64,000 nucleotides of DNA from Pedococcus dokdonensis (GCF_900104525.1 NZ_LT629711.1:1426001-1490000), one strand, 5' to 3'. Shown: positions 43,549 through 55,529, numbered from the stretch's first letter. The notes: generated by a model from the sequence alone, not told the origin. Numbers and translations are program-made.

Positions 43549-45482
43549 CAGGACGCCTGGTCGCGCAACGTCGCGAGCTCGCGCTGGAGCTCTTGCAGCT
43601 CACCGCTGAGCGTGCGCGCCTGCGCAGGGTCGGTATGCGGGTCGGTCGCCATGCGGCGCATCGCCGACATCGCGTCGGCGATCTTGCGGGTCAACGAGAC
43701 CTCCTGGACGCGCATCAGCAGCGCATCGATGTAGCGCCGTTCGGGCAGGCCGGTCGCGCGGTCCATGCGGGTGGGCAGCGACGCGACCGCGAGCTCGGCC
43801 ACGAGTCCGTGCACCGCCAGGGGTGCGGCCTGGGTGACGCGGTCGGCCCAGGCCTGCACCGACAGCCCACGCTGCGGCCCGCCGGCCCCCCTGACACCGT
43901 CGAAGACGGCCCGGTGCGCGGGGGCGGTGAACGCGTCGGACGACACCTTGTCGACGTCGTCCGGGGAGAAGCTGTCGGGGTACTGCAGCAGGGTCTGGAG
44001 CAGCTGGCGCTCGGCGAAGACGATCGGGTCGCGCAGGTCGGGGGTCGGCAGCGCCGCCCGCGCTTCCTCGACCGAGGGCTCGGGCACCGAGTCGGCGTCA
44101 CGGAGGGCGGGAGTGTCCTGGGCCTCCTTGGCGTCGCGCGCCGCCATCCGCTGGGCGCGGGACACCTCGGCCTGCACCTGCTCCACCTCGACGCCGATCC
44201 ACCCCGACACGGTGCGGATGTACTCGGGCCGCATCGAGCTGTCCCGGATCGAGTTGACGATGGGGGCAGCGGCGCGCATCGCCTGCACCCGGCCCTCCGC
44301 GGTCGACATGTCGAACCGGTTGATCGTCGTGCGCACCGCGAACTCGAACATCGGCACCGCGTCGTCGATGAGGTGCCGCACTGCGTCGTCGCCCTGGGCG
44401 ATCCGCAGGTCACACGGGTCCATGCCACCCTCGGCCACCGCCACGAACGACTGGGAGGCCCACCGCTGGTCCTCGCCGAACGCCCGCATCGCGGCCTTCT
44501 GACCCGCCGCGTCGCCGTCGAAGGTGAACACCACGCGGGCCGGCGCCAGGTCGGCCTCGTCGCGCATGATCCGGCGCAGCACCTTGATGTGGTCCACCCC
44601 GAACGACGTGCCGCAGGTGGCGACCGCACCCTCGATGCCGGCCAGGTGGCAGGCCATCACGTCGGTGTAGCCCTCGACGATGACCGCCTTGCGCTCCGCC
44701 GCAATCGACTTCTTCGCGGCGTCCAGCCCGTAGAGGACCGTCGACTTCTTGTAGATGGGGGTCTCGGAGGTGTTGAGGTACTTGGCCGCGATCCGGTCGT
44801 CGTCGTAGAGCCGGCGCGCCCCGAAGCCGACCGTGTCACCGGTGATGTCGCGGATCGGCCAGACCAGCCGGCCTCGGAACCGGTCGTAGAGTCCCCGGCT
44901 CCCCCGCCCGGACAGCCCGCCGAGGGTGACTTCCTCGTCGGTGAAGCCCTTGGCCCGCAGGTGTCGCGACAGCTCCTCGCCACCGCGCGGGGCGAACCCG
45001 ACACCGAAGCGCTTGGCCGCCTCGCTGTCGAAGCCGCGCTCGCGCAGGAAGTCGCGGCCGGCCCTCGCCTCCGGCGCGTTGAGCAGCGCGTGGTGGTAGA
45101 ACTCCTGCGCCACGCGGTGCGCCTCGACCAGCCGCGAGCGCCGCCCGAGGGTCTCGCCGTCGCGGGGTCGACCACCCTCCTCGTAGTGCAGCTCCAGACC
45201 GAGCTTCTGGGCGAGCCGCTCGATCGCCTCGGTGAAGGTGAGGTGCTCGACCTTCTGGACGAACGAGATGACGTCGCCGCCCTCACCGCAGCCGAAGCAG
45301 TGCCAGGCCCCGACGACGGGGCGGATGTTGAACGAGGGGGTCTTCTCGTCGTGGAACGGGCACAGCCCCTTCATCGAGCCCGGTCCGGCCGGGCGCAGGG
45401 TGACGTGCTCGCGCACGACGTCCTCGATGGACGAACGCTCCTTGACGAGCGCGACGTCCTCGGCCTTGATCCGACCCGCCAA
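43548..45482 (-). CDS. dnaG: DNA primase
   Basis: 644 residues. The zinc-binding CPFHDEKTPSF...CFGCGEGG near the N-terminus, then the TOPRIM core with VIVEGYTDVMACHLAG, FDGDAAGQKAAMRAF and the acidic residues that hold Mg, and a C-terminal helicase-binding part. It makes RNA primers for replication. The start is a TTG at 45482 with AAGGAGG five bases upstream; an unusual start, well supported by the ribosome site and by the conserved beginning (AGRIKAEDVALVKERSSIEDVV). Upstream dgt lies in the same direction, as in M. tuberculosis (Rv2343c, Rv2344c). Confidence 0.95.
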   Translation of the reverse strand: MAGRIKAEDVALVKERSSIEDVVREHVTLRPAGPGSMKGLCPFHDEKTPSFNIRPVVGAWHCFGCGEGGDVISFVQKVEHLTFTEAIERLAQKLGLELHYEEGGRPRDGETLGRRSRLVEAHRVAQEFYHHALLNAPEARAGRDFLRERGFDSEAAKRFGVGFAPRGGEELSRHLRAKGFTDEEVTLGGLSGRGSRGLYDRFRGRLVWPIRDITGDTVGFGARRLYDDDRIAAKYLNTSETPIYKKSTVLYGLDAAKKSIAAERKAVIVEGYTDVMACHLAGIEGAVATCGTSFGVDHIKVLRRIMRDEADLAPARVVFTFDGDAAGQKAAMRAFGEDQRWASQSFVAVAEGGMDPCDLRIAQGDDAVRHLIDDAVPMFEFAVRTTINRFDMSTAEGRVQAMRAAAPIVNSIRDSSMRPEYIRTVSGWIGVEVEQVQAEVSRAQRMAARDAKEAQDTPALRDADSVPEPSVEEARAALPTPDLRDPIVFAERQLLQTLLQYPDSFSPDDVDKVSSDAFTAPAHRAVFDGVRGAGGPQRGLSVQAWADRVTQAAPLAVHGLVAELAVASLPTRMDRATGLPERRYIDALLMRVQEVSLTRKIADAMSAMRRMATDPHTDPAQARTLSGELQELQRELATLRDQAS

Positions 45483-45552
45483 CTGGCCCTCCTTGTCGCG
45501 GCTGAGTCTAGGTGGTGCTCCGGGAGCCGCGTGGGCGACCTGCACAGCCTGC

Positions 45553-46779
45553 TCAGGACCAGGTGCGGTGGAGGTGCTCGGCGCGCACGTCGGTGAGGGA
45601 GGCGACCTGGTCGACCACGACCCGCAGGGCGGCTGCGTCGTCGCTGGCGGACTTCCAGTCACCGAGGAGGTCGGGGTCGAGCCGTCCGACCGGGTCGTCG
45701 CGGTAGGCGGCGACCAGGTCGGCGACGACCTCGCGCTGTCGGCTGAGCACGTCGACGCGTTCCTGGGCGTGCATCACGAAGTGCGCGGCCACCGCCTTGA
45801 GCACGGCGCACTCGGCGCGGGTGTCGTCCGGGACCACGAGGTCGGCGGCATAGCGGGTCAGCGGCCCACCACCGTGCCGCTCGCGGGTGGCCACCTCGAC
45901 GGTGTGCACGAAGCGCCCGATCAGTCGCGAGGTCAGGTCCTTGAGCATCGCGCGATCGGCCCGCGACCCGTCGTATGCGGTGGGCACGGCCACGTCGGCC
46001 AGCACACGTTCCAGCGCGGCCCCGAGCGCGTCGACGCCGAGGTCGGCGGCGTAGAGGCCGGTCGCCACGGCCAGCACCGAGTCGACGTCGGTGCGGTCTC
46101 GCAGCCGGCGGACGTCGAGCCGCCCGGAGGCGATGGCGTCCTCGACGTCGTGGACGGAGTAGGCGACGTCGTCCGACCAGTCCATGACGTCGGCCTCGAT
46201 GCACCGCTGGCCATCGGCCCGTCCGGCCCGGAACCACTCGTAGACCGGCAGGTCGTCGTCATAGACCCCGAACTTCGCGCCGGCGCCGGACTCCCCCCGG
46301 CTCCACGGGTACTTGGTCGCGGCGTCGAGGGTGGCCCTGGTGAGGTTGAGCCCGGCGGGACGTCCGTCGGGGTGCACCCGCTTGGGCTCGAGCCTCGTCA
46401 GCAGCCGCAGGGTCTGGGCGTTGCCCTCGAAACCGCCGATGTCGCGGGCGACCTCGTCGAGAGCCCGCTCGCCGTTGTGGCCGAACGGCGGGTGGCCGAG
46501 GTCGTGCGCGAGACAGGCCGAGTCGACGACGTCAGCGCTGCAGCCCAGGGCCTGCCCGAACTCGCGGCCGATCTGGGCGACCTCGAGGCTGTGGGTCAGC
46601 CGGTTGCGGACGAAGTCGTCGTCGCCGGGCTGCACCACCTGGGTCTTGGCCGAGAGGCGGCGCAGCGACGCGGAGTGCACCAGCCGGGCCCGGTCGCGGG
46701 CGAAGTCGTCGCGGTCGGCGCGCTTCGTGGCGGGGTCCTCCCGCACCCAGCGCTCACGGTCGACCGAGCTGTACGCCAC
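45553..46779 (-). CDS. dgt: Deoxyguanosinetriphosphate triphosphohydrolase-like protein
   Basis: 408 residues from GTG. The HD metal site LAHDLGHPPFGHNGE and the RLTHSLEVAQIGREF helix place it in the dGTPase family, which removes triphosphate from dGTP or other dNTPs. The C-terminal region (LSRQREVVADLVAAYRDDP) is the usual helical lid. TAGGCT at 46792-46787 ends 7 bases before the GTG, so it has its own promoter, which overlaps the stop codon of the preceding gene. dnaG follows 70 bases later. Confidence 0.92.
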   Translation of the reverse strand: MAYSSVDRERWVREDPATKRADRDDFARDRARLVHSASLRRLSAKTQVVQPGDDDFVRNRLTHSLEVAQIGREFGQALGCSADVVDSACLAHDLGHPPFGHNGERALDEVARDIGGFEGNAQTLRLLTRLEPKRVHPDGRPAGLNLTRATLDAATKYPWSRGESGAGAKFGVYDDDLPVYEWFRAGRADGQRCIEADVMDWSDDVAYSVHDVEDAIASGRLDVRRLRDRTDVDSVLAVATGLYAADLGVDALGAALERVLADVAVPTAYDGSRADRAMLKDLTSRLIGRFVHTVEVATRERHGGGPLTRYAADLVVPDDTRAECAVLKAVAAHFVMHAQERVDVLSRQREVVADLVAAYRDDPVGRLDPDLLGDWKSASDDAAALRVVVDQVASLTDVRAEHLHRTWS

Positions 46780-46786
46780 GACCCGG

Positions 46787-46792
46787 AGCCTA
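46787..46792 (-). promoter_or_regulatory. -10 hexamer of dgt (leaderless), overlapping an upstream stop codon
   Basis: TAGGCT, 7 bases before the GTG at 46779. Its TAG is the stop codon of the YdeI-like gene. Confidence 0.5.
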
Positions 46793-47467
46793 CGGCCGGG
46801 CGGCCCGCGCTGCCTCGGCGGCCCGCTCGACCCACTTGGGCTGGTCGCCGTAGCGCTGGCTCGGGATCAGCCGTCCCGCCGCGCTGTCCTCGATCAGCTG
46901 GGCCATCCGCCGCTCACGGGTGACCTCCTGCTTGGCGGTCACCACCCAGTGCGTGGCGAGCCGCTTGTAGGTCTTGGTGGCGATCTCCCAGAACGCGCTG
47001 GCCGCGGGATCTGCGGCCAGCCGAGCGGCCTGGTCTGCCGACAGCTCGATGCCGTCGCCCTCGTAGGAGTAGACCGCGGACCTGTCCTCGCGGCGCAGCT
47101 CGTAGGCGGCCAGCCCGGACGGCTGCATCCGGCCCTCGGTCTTGAGCCGCTCGACCGCGGCGATGTTGATCGCGCTCCAGTTGCTGGACTTCTTGCGCGG
47201 GGTCCAGCGCTGTCGTCTCGTGTCGTCGTCGATCCGCTGGGCGACCGAGTCGATCCAACCCCAGCAGAGCGCCTCGATCACGGCCTCCTCCCAGGTGAGG
47301 CCACGCTCGGGGACGTGCTTCTTGTTGAGGCCCATCCAGAGCTCGGTCGCCGTGTCGTGGTTGGCAGCCAGCCACGCCGCGAACTCCTCGGGCCCGGAGA
47401 AGAAGGTCGCGGGCCGCTCGGCGGTCCCGCCGGGCGTGCCGATCTGCTTCTTCCTCGTGGCACCCAT
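46790..47467 (-). CDS. YdeI/OmpD-associated family protein
   Basis: 225 residues. The family shows the sequence FFSGPEEFAAWLAANHDTATELW, then WEEAVIEALCWGWIDS and QRWTPRKKSSNWSAIN; E. coli YdeI contributes to resistance to some antimicrobial peptides, but a direct role is unclear. Starts at the ATG at 47467 (MGATRKKQ), before which sequence quality drops. The C-terminus RRMAQLIEDSAAGRLIPSQ is also family sequence. Separate from dgt in control (see promoter). Confidence 0.8.
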   Translation of the reverse strand: MGATRKKQIGTPGGTAERPATFFSGPEEFAAWLAANHDTATELWMGLNKKHVPERGLTWEEAVIEALCWGWIDSVAQRIDDDTRRQRWTPRKKSSNWSAINIAAVERLKTEGRMQPSGLAAYELRREDRSAVYSYEGDGIELSADQAARLAADPAASAFWEIATKTYKRLATHWVVTAKQEVTRERRMAQLIEDSAAGRLIPSQRYGDQPKWVERAAEAARAARP

Positions 47468-47589
47468 GGCGGCAGCCTGCCACGAGCCACCGACGGTGCG
47501 CTGCCCCCTGAGCCCACCGCCACCGGTGACCCGTGCCCTGACCCGGCCGCGGTGTTTGGGCGGGTCCACGGCTGGGCAGGGGGTAGAGC

Positions 47590-48168
47590 ATGACCACGAA
47601 CTCAGCCAAGACCGACAAGACCGTCGCCTTCCTCGTCGCCAAGGAGGGCATCGAGCGGGTCGAGCTCACCGAGCCCTGGCAGGCCGTCACCGACGCCGGC
47701 GCGCGCGCCGTGCTGCTGTCGCCCGAGGACGGGGAGGTGCAGACCTTCGACCACCTCGACAAGGCCGAGACCCGCAGGGTCGACCAGACCGTGTCAGCGG
47801 CCTCCGTCGACGACTTCGACGCCCTGGTCCTGCCCGGTGGGGTGGCCAACCCCGACGCACTGCGCACCGACGCCGACGCAGTCGCCTTCGTCCGCGACTT
47901 CGTGGCCAGCGGCAAGCCGGTCGCGGCCATCTGCCACGCCCCGTGGACGCTGGTCGAGGCCGACGTGCTGCAGGGCCGCACCGTCACGAGCTGGCCGAGC
48001 CTGCAGACCGACCTGCGCAACGCCGGGGCCGAGTGGGTCGACGAGCAGGTCGTCCAGGACGGCAACCTCATCACCAGCCGCAACCCCGACGACCTCCCGG
48101 CGTTCAACAGCGCGCTCCTCGAGGCGCTGACGCACGGGGCGGCGAGCCAGACGGCCTCGACGACCTGA
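47590..48168 (+). CDS. DJ-1/PfpI family type 1 glutamine amidotransferase-like protein
   Basis: 192 residues. The nucleophile motif AICHAPW with Cys and the E/D partner (KEGIERVELTEPW, E) are those of the PfpI/YhbO stress proteins, which act on glycated or aldehyde-modified targets in some species. LVLPGGVANPDALRTDADAVAFVRDF is the usual helix before the elbow. Length is normal for the family. Its 3' half is overlapped on the other strand by a long C-terminal extension of the APC permease gene. Confidence 0.88.
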   Translation: MTTNSAKTDKTVAFLVAKEGIERVELTEPWQAVTDAGARAVLLSPEDGEVQTFDHLDKAETRRVDQTVSAASVDDFDALVLPGGVANPDALRTDADAVAFVRDFVASGKPVAAICHAPWTLVEADVLQGRTVTSWPSLQTDLRNAGAEWVDEQVVQDGNLITSRNPDDLPAFNSALLEALTHGAASQTASTT

Positions 48169-49407
48169 CCACCACTGGTAGACCACCGCGGCACCGGCGA
48201 CGCCGAGCGCCCAGAGCACGTGCCAGCCGTTCATGACGAGCAGCCCCAGCACCGAGCTCAGTGCGACGACGGCGGTCCACCAGGCGCGGGTGCCGCGCTC
48301 GAGCAGGCGCACGGCCGCCGCGGTGCCGAGCACGTACACGAGGGTGAAGCAGCCCGTCGCCAGCAGCATCAGCGGCGTGAGCCCGAGGTGCAGCACCTCG
48401 GAGGCGACCAGCCAGAGCACGGACTGGGTGGCGATCAGGGCGAGGCTGCGGCGCGGCACCTCACCGGGTCCCGAGCCCGCGGCGAGCCCGATCGGCAGGG
48501 CACCGTCGCGGGCCAGCGCCGCACCGAGCCGCGAGCCACCAGCGAAGTAGGCGTTCATCGCCCCGACGGTGAGCAGCACCGCCACCACCGCGGTGACGAC
48601 TCGGACCTCGCCACCGGTCCCGGCGGCCAGCAGGTCCGACAGGGGCGCCTCGCTCGAACCGGTGGCCGGCCCGAGGACCGTGAGACTGGTCGCTGCCAAC
48701 GCGAGGTAGAGGGCGCCCACGACGACCAGGGCGATCGCGGTCGCGCGGGGGACGTCGCGGGCCGGTCGGCGGTAGTCGCCCGCGAGCGAGGCCACCGCCT
48801 CCCACCCCGCGAAGCCCCAGACGAGCAGCGCCGCCGCCGAGCCCACGGCCCCCCAGCCGTGCGGGGCGAACGGTCGCAGGTTGGCCCACGAGGCGTGCGG
48901 CAGCGCGGCGACGATGGTGACCACCATCAGGGTCGCGAGCACCGCAGTCAGGACCAGCTGGACCCGTCCCGAGAGCCGCAGCCCGGCGGCGTTCATCAGC
49001 GCCACGCCGACGACGAGGCTGGCGGCGACCGTGACCGCCACGGGGCGGCCGCCACCCAGCGCGTCGGCCACGTAGTGCCCGGCCATCAGCGACGCGGGCG
49101 GGGCGCCGACCGGGACGGCGAAGAAGAAGCACCAGCCGACCGCAGCCGAGGCCCGTGGCCCGAAGGCGCGGCGCACATAGGTCGACACGCCACCGGTGTC
49201 CGGGAACCGCGCCCCCATCGCGGCGAACGTCGAGGCGAGCGGGATGCTCAGGACGACCAGCGCCGCCCAGGCGACGAGCGAGGCCGGGCCGGCGATCCCC
49301 GCGGCGATGGCGGGCAGGGTGATCACCCCGGTGCCGAGCACGGCGCCGATGGAGAGCGCGGTGCCCTGCGGGATGCTCAGGCCGGTGCGTGCAGTCGGTG
49401 TGGTCAT
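47794..49407 (-). CDS. APC-family amino acid permease with an unusual C-terminal extension
   Basis: The ATG at 49407 (MTTPTARTGLSIPQGTALSI) starts 12 predicted helices. SIGAVLGTGVITLPAIAAG and GAVGSAAALLVWGFAGWEAVASLAGDYRRP are APC (YjeH-like) motifs. The helical core ends near VAGAAVVYQWWSG at about 48,170, the normal family length. No stop occurs there and the frame runs on for about 125 residues to 47794, antisense to the PfpI gene. The extra segment is charged and Arg/Val-rich with no helices, so it is either a lost stop codon or a true antisense-encoded tail. Divergent from the MocR regulator. Confidence 0.75.
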   Translation of the reverse strand: MTTPTARTGLSIPQGTALSIGAVLGTGVITLPAIAAGIAGPASLVAWAALVVLSIPLASTFAAMGARFPDTGGVSTYVRRAFGPRASAAVGWCFFFAVPVGAPPASLMAGHYVADALGGGRPVAVTVAASLVVGVALMNAAGLRLSGRVQLVLTAVLATLMVVTIVAALPHASWANLRPFAPHGWGAVGSAAALLVWGFAGWEAVASLAGDYRRPARDVPRATAIALVVVGALYLALAATSLTVLGPATGSSEAPLSDLLAAGTGGEVRVVTAVVAVLLTVGAMNAYFAGGSRLGAALARDGALPIGLAAGSGPGEVPRRSLALIATQSVLWLVASEVLHLGLTPLMLLATGCFTLVYVLGTAAAVRLLERGTRAWWTAVVALSSVLGLLVMNGWHVLWALGVAGAAVVYQWWSGRRGRLARRPVRQRLEERAVERREVVGVAAGDEVAVLDDLLVDPLGPGVAQVGLQARPARDGAALQHVGLDQRPRGVADGRDRLAAGHEVADEGDCVGVGAQCVGVGHPTGQDQGVEVVDGGR

Positions 49408-49462
49408 GGTCCCAGCATGGCGCTGCATTGGCCCGCCCAGAAGATCCACTTTGCCACTCTCT

Positions 49463-49475
49463 GATTGAGCCAATC
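49463..49475. promoter_or_regulatory. GATTG-AGC-CAATC palindrome between APC permease and mocR
   Basis: A 13-base palindrome with a second ATTGGC half-site at 49427-49432. It sits on the -35 (TTGAGC 49465-49470) of the mocR promoter and near the permease start. MocR/GntR proteins bind such sites and often regulate divergent transporters. Confidence 0.5.
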
Positions 49476-49489
49476 GTGCACCGCTCACC

Positions 49490-49495
49490 TAGGCT
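49490..49495 (+). promoter_or_regulatory. -10 hexamer of mocR (leaderless)
   Basis: TAGGCT, 6 bases before the GTG at 49502, with TTGAGC at 49465-49470 as a possible -35 (19-base spacer). Confidence 0.5.
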
Positions 49496-49501
49496 GTTCG
49501 G

Positions 49502-50916
49502 GTGGACCTGCCCCTCTCCCCCGGCACCTCGGGCGACCGCGCCGCCTCCATCTACCGCGAGCTCCTCGACGCCGTCCTCGACGGGCGGCTGGCAGCCGGC
49601 GCGAAGCTGCCACCGAGCCGGGCGCTGGCCGCGTCGCTGGGGGTCGCCCGCGGCACCGTCACCACCGCATACGACCGGCTCACCGCCGAGGGCTTCCTGG
49701 TGACGCGCGTCGGCGCCGGGACCTTCGTGTGCCCCGACATCGAACCCCGCCGCGCCCGCCGCGCGCCGGTGGGTGCCGTGCGCCCGCGGCCGGTCTGGGA
49801 GTCCCTGCCGCCGCCTGTCGCCGACGCCGCACCCACGGAGTTCGACCTCTCCGTCGGCGGTCCCGACACGACGCTCTTCCCGCTCGCGGTGTGGCGCCGC
49901 CTGGTGTCGGCCACCTTGCGACCGTCCCTGCTCACCGCGTCCGCCTACGAGGGCGGCGGCCACCCCGGCCTCCAGGCCGAGATCGCGCGGTATGTCGGCC
50001 TGTCCAGGTCGGTCGTCGCCGGCGCCGAGGACGTGCTGCTCACCAACGGCGCCCAGCAGGCGCTCGACGTCGTCGCCCGCGCGGTCCTCGACCCGAAGGA
50101 CGTCGTGGTGGTGGAGGACCCGGGCTACACCGCGGCCACCCGGCTGTTCGCCTCGCACGGTGCCGTGGTGCGACCGGTGCGGGTCGACGCCGAGGGCCTC
50201 GTGGTGGACGAGCTCCCCGGCTCCGCGCGGGTCGTCTACGTGACCCCGTCGCACCAGTTCCCCACCGGCGCGGTGATGTCACTGCGACGTCGGATCGCGT
50301 TGTTGGAGTGGGCGTCTCGACGCAACGTCGTCATCGTCGAGGATGACTACGACAGCGAGTTCCGGTTCGAGGACCGACCCCTGGCGCCGTTGCAGAACCT
50401 CGACCGCGACGGCCGGGTGGTCTACATCGGGTCGTTCTCCAAGACGCTGATGCCGTCGCTACGGGTTGGCTACCTCATCGCCCCTCGCTCGCTCCAGGAC
50501 ACCCTGCGCGAGGCCAAGCTCCTCACCGACTGGCAGGGCGACGCGGTCACCCAGGGCGCCCTGGCCAGGTTCATGTCCGAAGGGCTGCTGTCGGCCCACG
50601 TCCGGAAGGTCACCAAGGTCTACGCACGTCGACGGCAGGCGCTGCTCGACGGCCTCGCGACGCTGCCCGCCGGAGTCCTCCAGGTGCTGCCGTCCGCCGC
50701 CGGGCTGCACGTCTGCACCTACTTCGTCGACCGCGGCGTGGACGACGTGGCGGTGGCCGCCGACGCCGCCCGGGCCGGGGTCGCCCTCGAGCCCGTCTCG
50801 GTGCGCTTCAGGGGCAGCACTCCTCGACCGGGCCTCGCGATGGGGTTCCGGAGGATCGAGGTGGACCAGGTGCCGGAGGCCGTGGCGCGCCTCGCGGCGG
50901 TGCTGCCCGGCCCGGG

Positions 50917-50932
<16 letters not shown>
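49502..50932 (+). CDS. MocR/PdxR-family regulator (GntR HTH plus aminotransferase domain)
   Basis: 476 residues. N-terminal GntR helix-turn-helix: IYRELLDAVLDGRLAAGAKLPPSRALAASLGVARGTVTTAYDRLTAEG in parts; then a full aminotransferase class I fold with NGAQQALDVVARAVLD, DDYDSEFRFEDRPL and the PLP lysine in GSFSKTLMPSLRVGY. MocR proteins sense PLP or its derivatives; they often control adjacent divergent transporters or PLP genes. The neighbour is the APC permease. Leaderless start at GTG. The last 16 bases overlap the convergent uvrA-like gene. Confidence 0.92.
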
Positions 50933-53355
<2,423 letters not shown>

Positions 53356-53451
53356 CGTGCCTCCCTCTCCCGCGTCCGTCGGCTCGCAAGCCTAGTCACG
53401 GGTTTGGGCGACAGGCTTCTCGATTCGTGACGACCCGAGCCGACCGGGTCG

Positions 53452-54651
53452 TCAGCCCCCGGAGACCGAGAGCTCGGCTTCCGCGACGGCCTGTCGGTGT
53501 GCCTCACTGAGCTCGCGGCTCTCGAGCCAGCCCTCGGGCAGCGCCACGTGCCGGGGCGAACCAGCCCGGCCACGCTGCCCTTCCGCAGCCTCCCCCGGCC
53601 AGGTGGCGGAAGGGTCCATCGTCGCGATCAGCCGGTCGAGGGCCTCCATCGAGTCGACCAGCGCGAGCTGGTGGCGCACCGTCGAGCCGGCCGGGAATCC
53701 CTTGAGGTACCACGCGATGTGCTTGCGGATGTCGCGGCACGCCTTGTACTCGTCGTCGTAGAAGTCGATGAGGTACTCGGTGTGCCGCCGCATCGTCGCG
53801 GTCACCTCGCCGAGCGTCGGCTCGACCCGCGCCGGCGCACCCGCGAAGGCGGCGGCTAGGTCGGTGAAGAGCCAGGGCCGACCGAGGCACCCACGGCCCA
53901 CCACGACCCCGTCGCAGCCGGTCTCACGCGTCATCCGCACGGCGTCCTCGGCCGACCAGATGTCGCCGTTGCCGAGCACCGGGATCGTCTTCACGGCCTC
54001 CTTCAGCCGCGCGATCGCCGACCAGTCGGCCTCGCCCGAGTAGGCCTGCGAGGCAGTCCGCCCGTGCAGTGCCACAGCCGCCACCCCGGCTCGCTCGGCG
54101 GTGCGCCCTGCCTCGAGGTAGGTGAGGTGGTCGTCGTCGATGCCCTTGCGCATCTTCACGGTGACCGGCACGTCATACGGGCTGGCCTCGCGGACCGCGC
54201 CACGCACGATGGCCTCGAACAGGTCGCGCTTCCACGGCAGGGCGGCGCCGCCGCCCTTGCGGGTCACCTTCGGGACGGGGCAGCCGAAGTTGAGGTCGAT
54301 GTGGTCGGCCCGGTCCTCCGTGACGAGCATGCGGACGGCCGCAGCGACGGTCGCCGGGTCGACGCCGTAGAGCTGGATCGAGCGCGGGTCCTCCTCCGGG
54401 TCGTGCTCGATCAGCCGCATCGACTCGGGTGTCCGCTCGACCAGTGCGCGAGAGGTGATCATCTCGCTGACGTAGAGGGAGGTCGCTCCGCTGGCACCAC
54501 CCTGGTCGAGCCCCTGGTTGCCGTACTCGCGGCACAGCTTGCGGAACGCGCGGTTGGTGATGCCCGCCATCGGGGCCAGCACGACCGGCGACTCGATGGT
54601 GTGGCGCCCGATCTGCAGCGGGGGCAGCACGGCGGTGGAGGTGGTGGTCAT
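53452..54651 (-). CDS. dusB: tRNA-dihydrouridine synthase
   Basis: 399 residues. The FMN-dependent enzyme reduces uridines in tRNA D loops. LAPMAGITNRAFRKLCREYG is the family start, NFGCPVPKVTRKGGGAAL holds the catalytic Cys, and VVGRGCLGRPWLF the phosphate-binding loop. A 14-residue insert (NQGLDQGGASGATS) between REYG and LYVSEMIT is longer than I expect for the family. C-terminal 80 residues are charged and probably form the tRNA-binding helical domain. Monocistronic. Confidence 0.93.
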   Translation of the reverse strand: MTTTSTAVLPPLQIGRHTIESPVVLAPMAGITNRAFRKLCREYGNQGLDQGGASGATSLYVSEMITSRALVERTPESMRLIEHDPEEDPRSIQLYGVDPATVAAAVRMLVTEDRADHIDLNFGCPVPKVTRKGGGAALPWKRDLFEAIVRGAVREASPYDVPVTVKMRKGIDDDHLTYLEAGRTAERAGVAAVALHGRTASQAYSGEADWSAIARLKEAVKTIPVLGNGDIWSAEDAVRMTRETGCDGVVVGRGCLGRPWLFTDLAAAFAGAPARVEPTLGEVTATMRRHTEYLIDFYDDEYKACRDIRKHIAWYLKGFPAGSTVRHQLALVDSMEALDRLIATMDPSATWPGEAAEGQRGRAGSPRHVALPEGWLESRELSEAHRQAVAEAELSVSGG

Positions 54652-54689
54652 GGCGGCACCAGTGTCCCATCTGCTGGTTGACTGGCCGA

Positions 54690-55529
54690 ATGCGTGCCCT
54701 CGTCAGCGCCGACGCGCTCCTCGCCGAGCTCCGGGACGACAAGGTCCCGGTGGTCCTCGTCGACGTCCAGTGGAGCCTCACCGCGACCGCGGGTCCGCCC
54801 GGGCGGGAGCTGTATGCCGCGGCGCACCTGCCGGGCGCCCACCACGTCGACCTCGACGCCGAGCTCGCTGGGCCACCCGGCGCCGGCGGTCGTCACCCGC
54901 TCCCCCAGGCGCACGCTGTCGAGGCCGCAGCCCGACGTTGCGGTGCGGACAACGACTCGCGCATCGTGGTCTACGACCAGGGCCCGTCGATGGGGGCGGC
55001 CCGGGGGTGGTGGGTGCTCAGGTACTTCGGTGCGACCGACGTGCGGGTGCTCGACGGCGGGCTCGCCGCGTGGCGTTCAGTGGGCGGCCCGGTGACGACT
55101 GAGCCGCCCGAGCCGGGCGCCGGGGCGTTCGAGGCGCACGCGGGTGGGATGCCGCTGGTCGATGCCGAGGGTGCCGCCCGGGTGGCGCGCGAGGGCCTGC
55201 TCCTCGACGCGCGCGCTGCCGAGCGGTTCCGGGGGGAGACGGAGCCGATCGACCCCGTGGCCGGACACGTGCCGGGGGCGGTCAGCGCACCGACCACCGA
55301 GAACCTCGCCGCCGACGACTGCTTCCTCGACGCTGCCACCTTGCGAGACCTGTTCTCCCGCAAGGGAGACCTCACGGCGGGACCAGTGGCCGCCTACTGC
55401 GGGTCGGGGGTGACGGCCGCGCACGAGGTGCTGGCGCTGCACGAGGCCGGCATCGAGGCAGCCCTGTATGCCGGGTCGTGGAGCGAGTGGATCACCGACC
55501 CCAGCCGTCCGGTGGCCACCGGAGCCTGA
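54690..55529 (+). CDS. Sulfurtransferase with two rhodanese domains
   Basis: 279 residues from the ATG at 54690. Two rhodanese domains: an inactive N-terminal one (VVLVDVQWSLTATAGPPGRELYAAAHLPGAHHV in parts) and a C-terminal one with active CGSGVTA and GHVPGAVSAP. This architecture is that of thiosulfate or 3-mercaptopyruvate sulfurtransferases; the loop CGSGVTA agrees with mercaptopyruvate types, but substrate is unproven. Starts 38 bases from the divergent dusB. A palindromic repeat follows the stop. Confidence 0.88.
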   Translation: MRALVSADALLAELRDDKVPVVLVDVQWSLTATAGPPGRELYAAAHLPGAHHVDLDAELAGPPGAGGRHPLPQAHAVEAAARRCGADNDSRIVVYDQGPSMGAARGWWVLRYFGATDVRVLDGGLAAWRSVGGPVTTEPPEPGAGAFEAHAGGMPLVDAEGAARVAREGLLLDARAAERFRGETEPIDPVAGHVPGAVSAPTTENLAADDCFLDAATLRDLFSRKGDLTAGPVAAYCGSGVTAAHEVLALHEAGIEAALYAGSWSEWITDPSRPVATGA

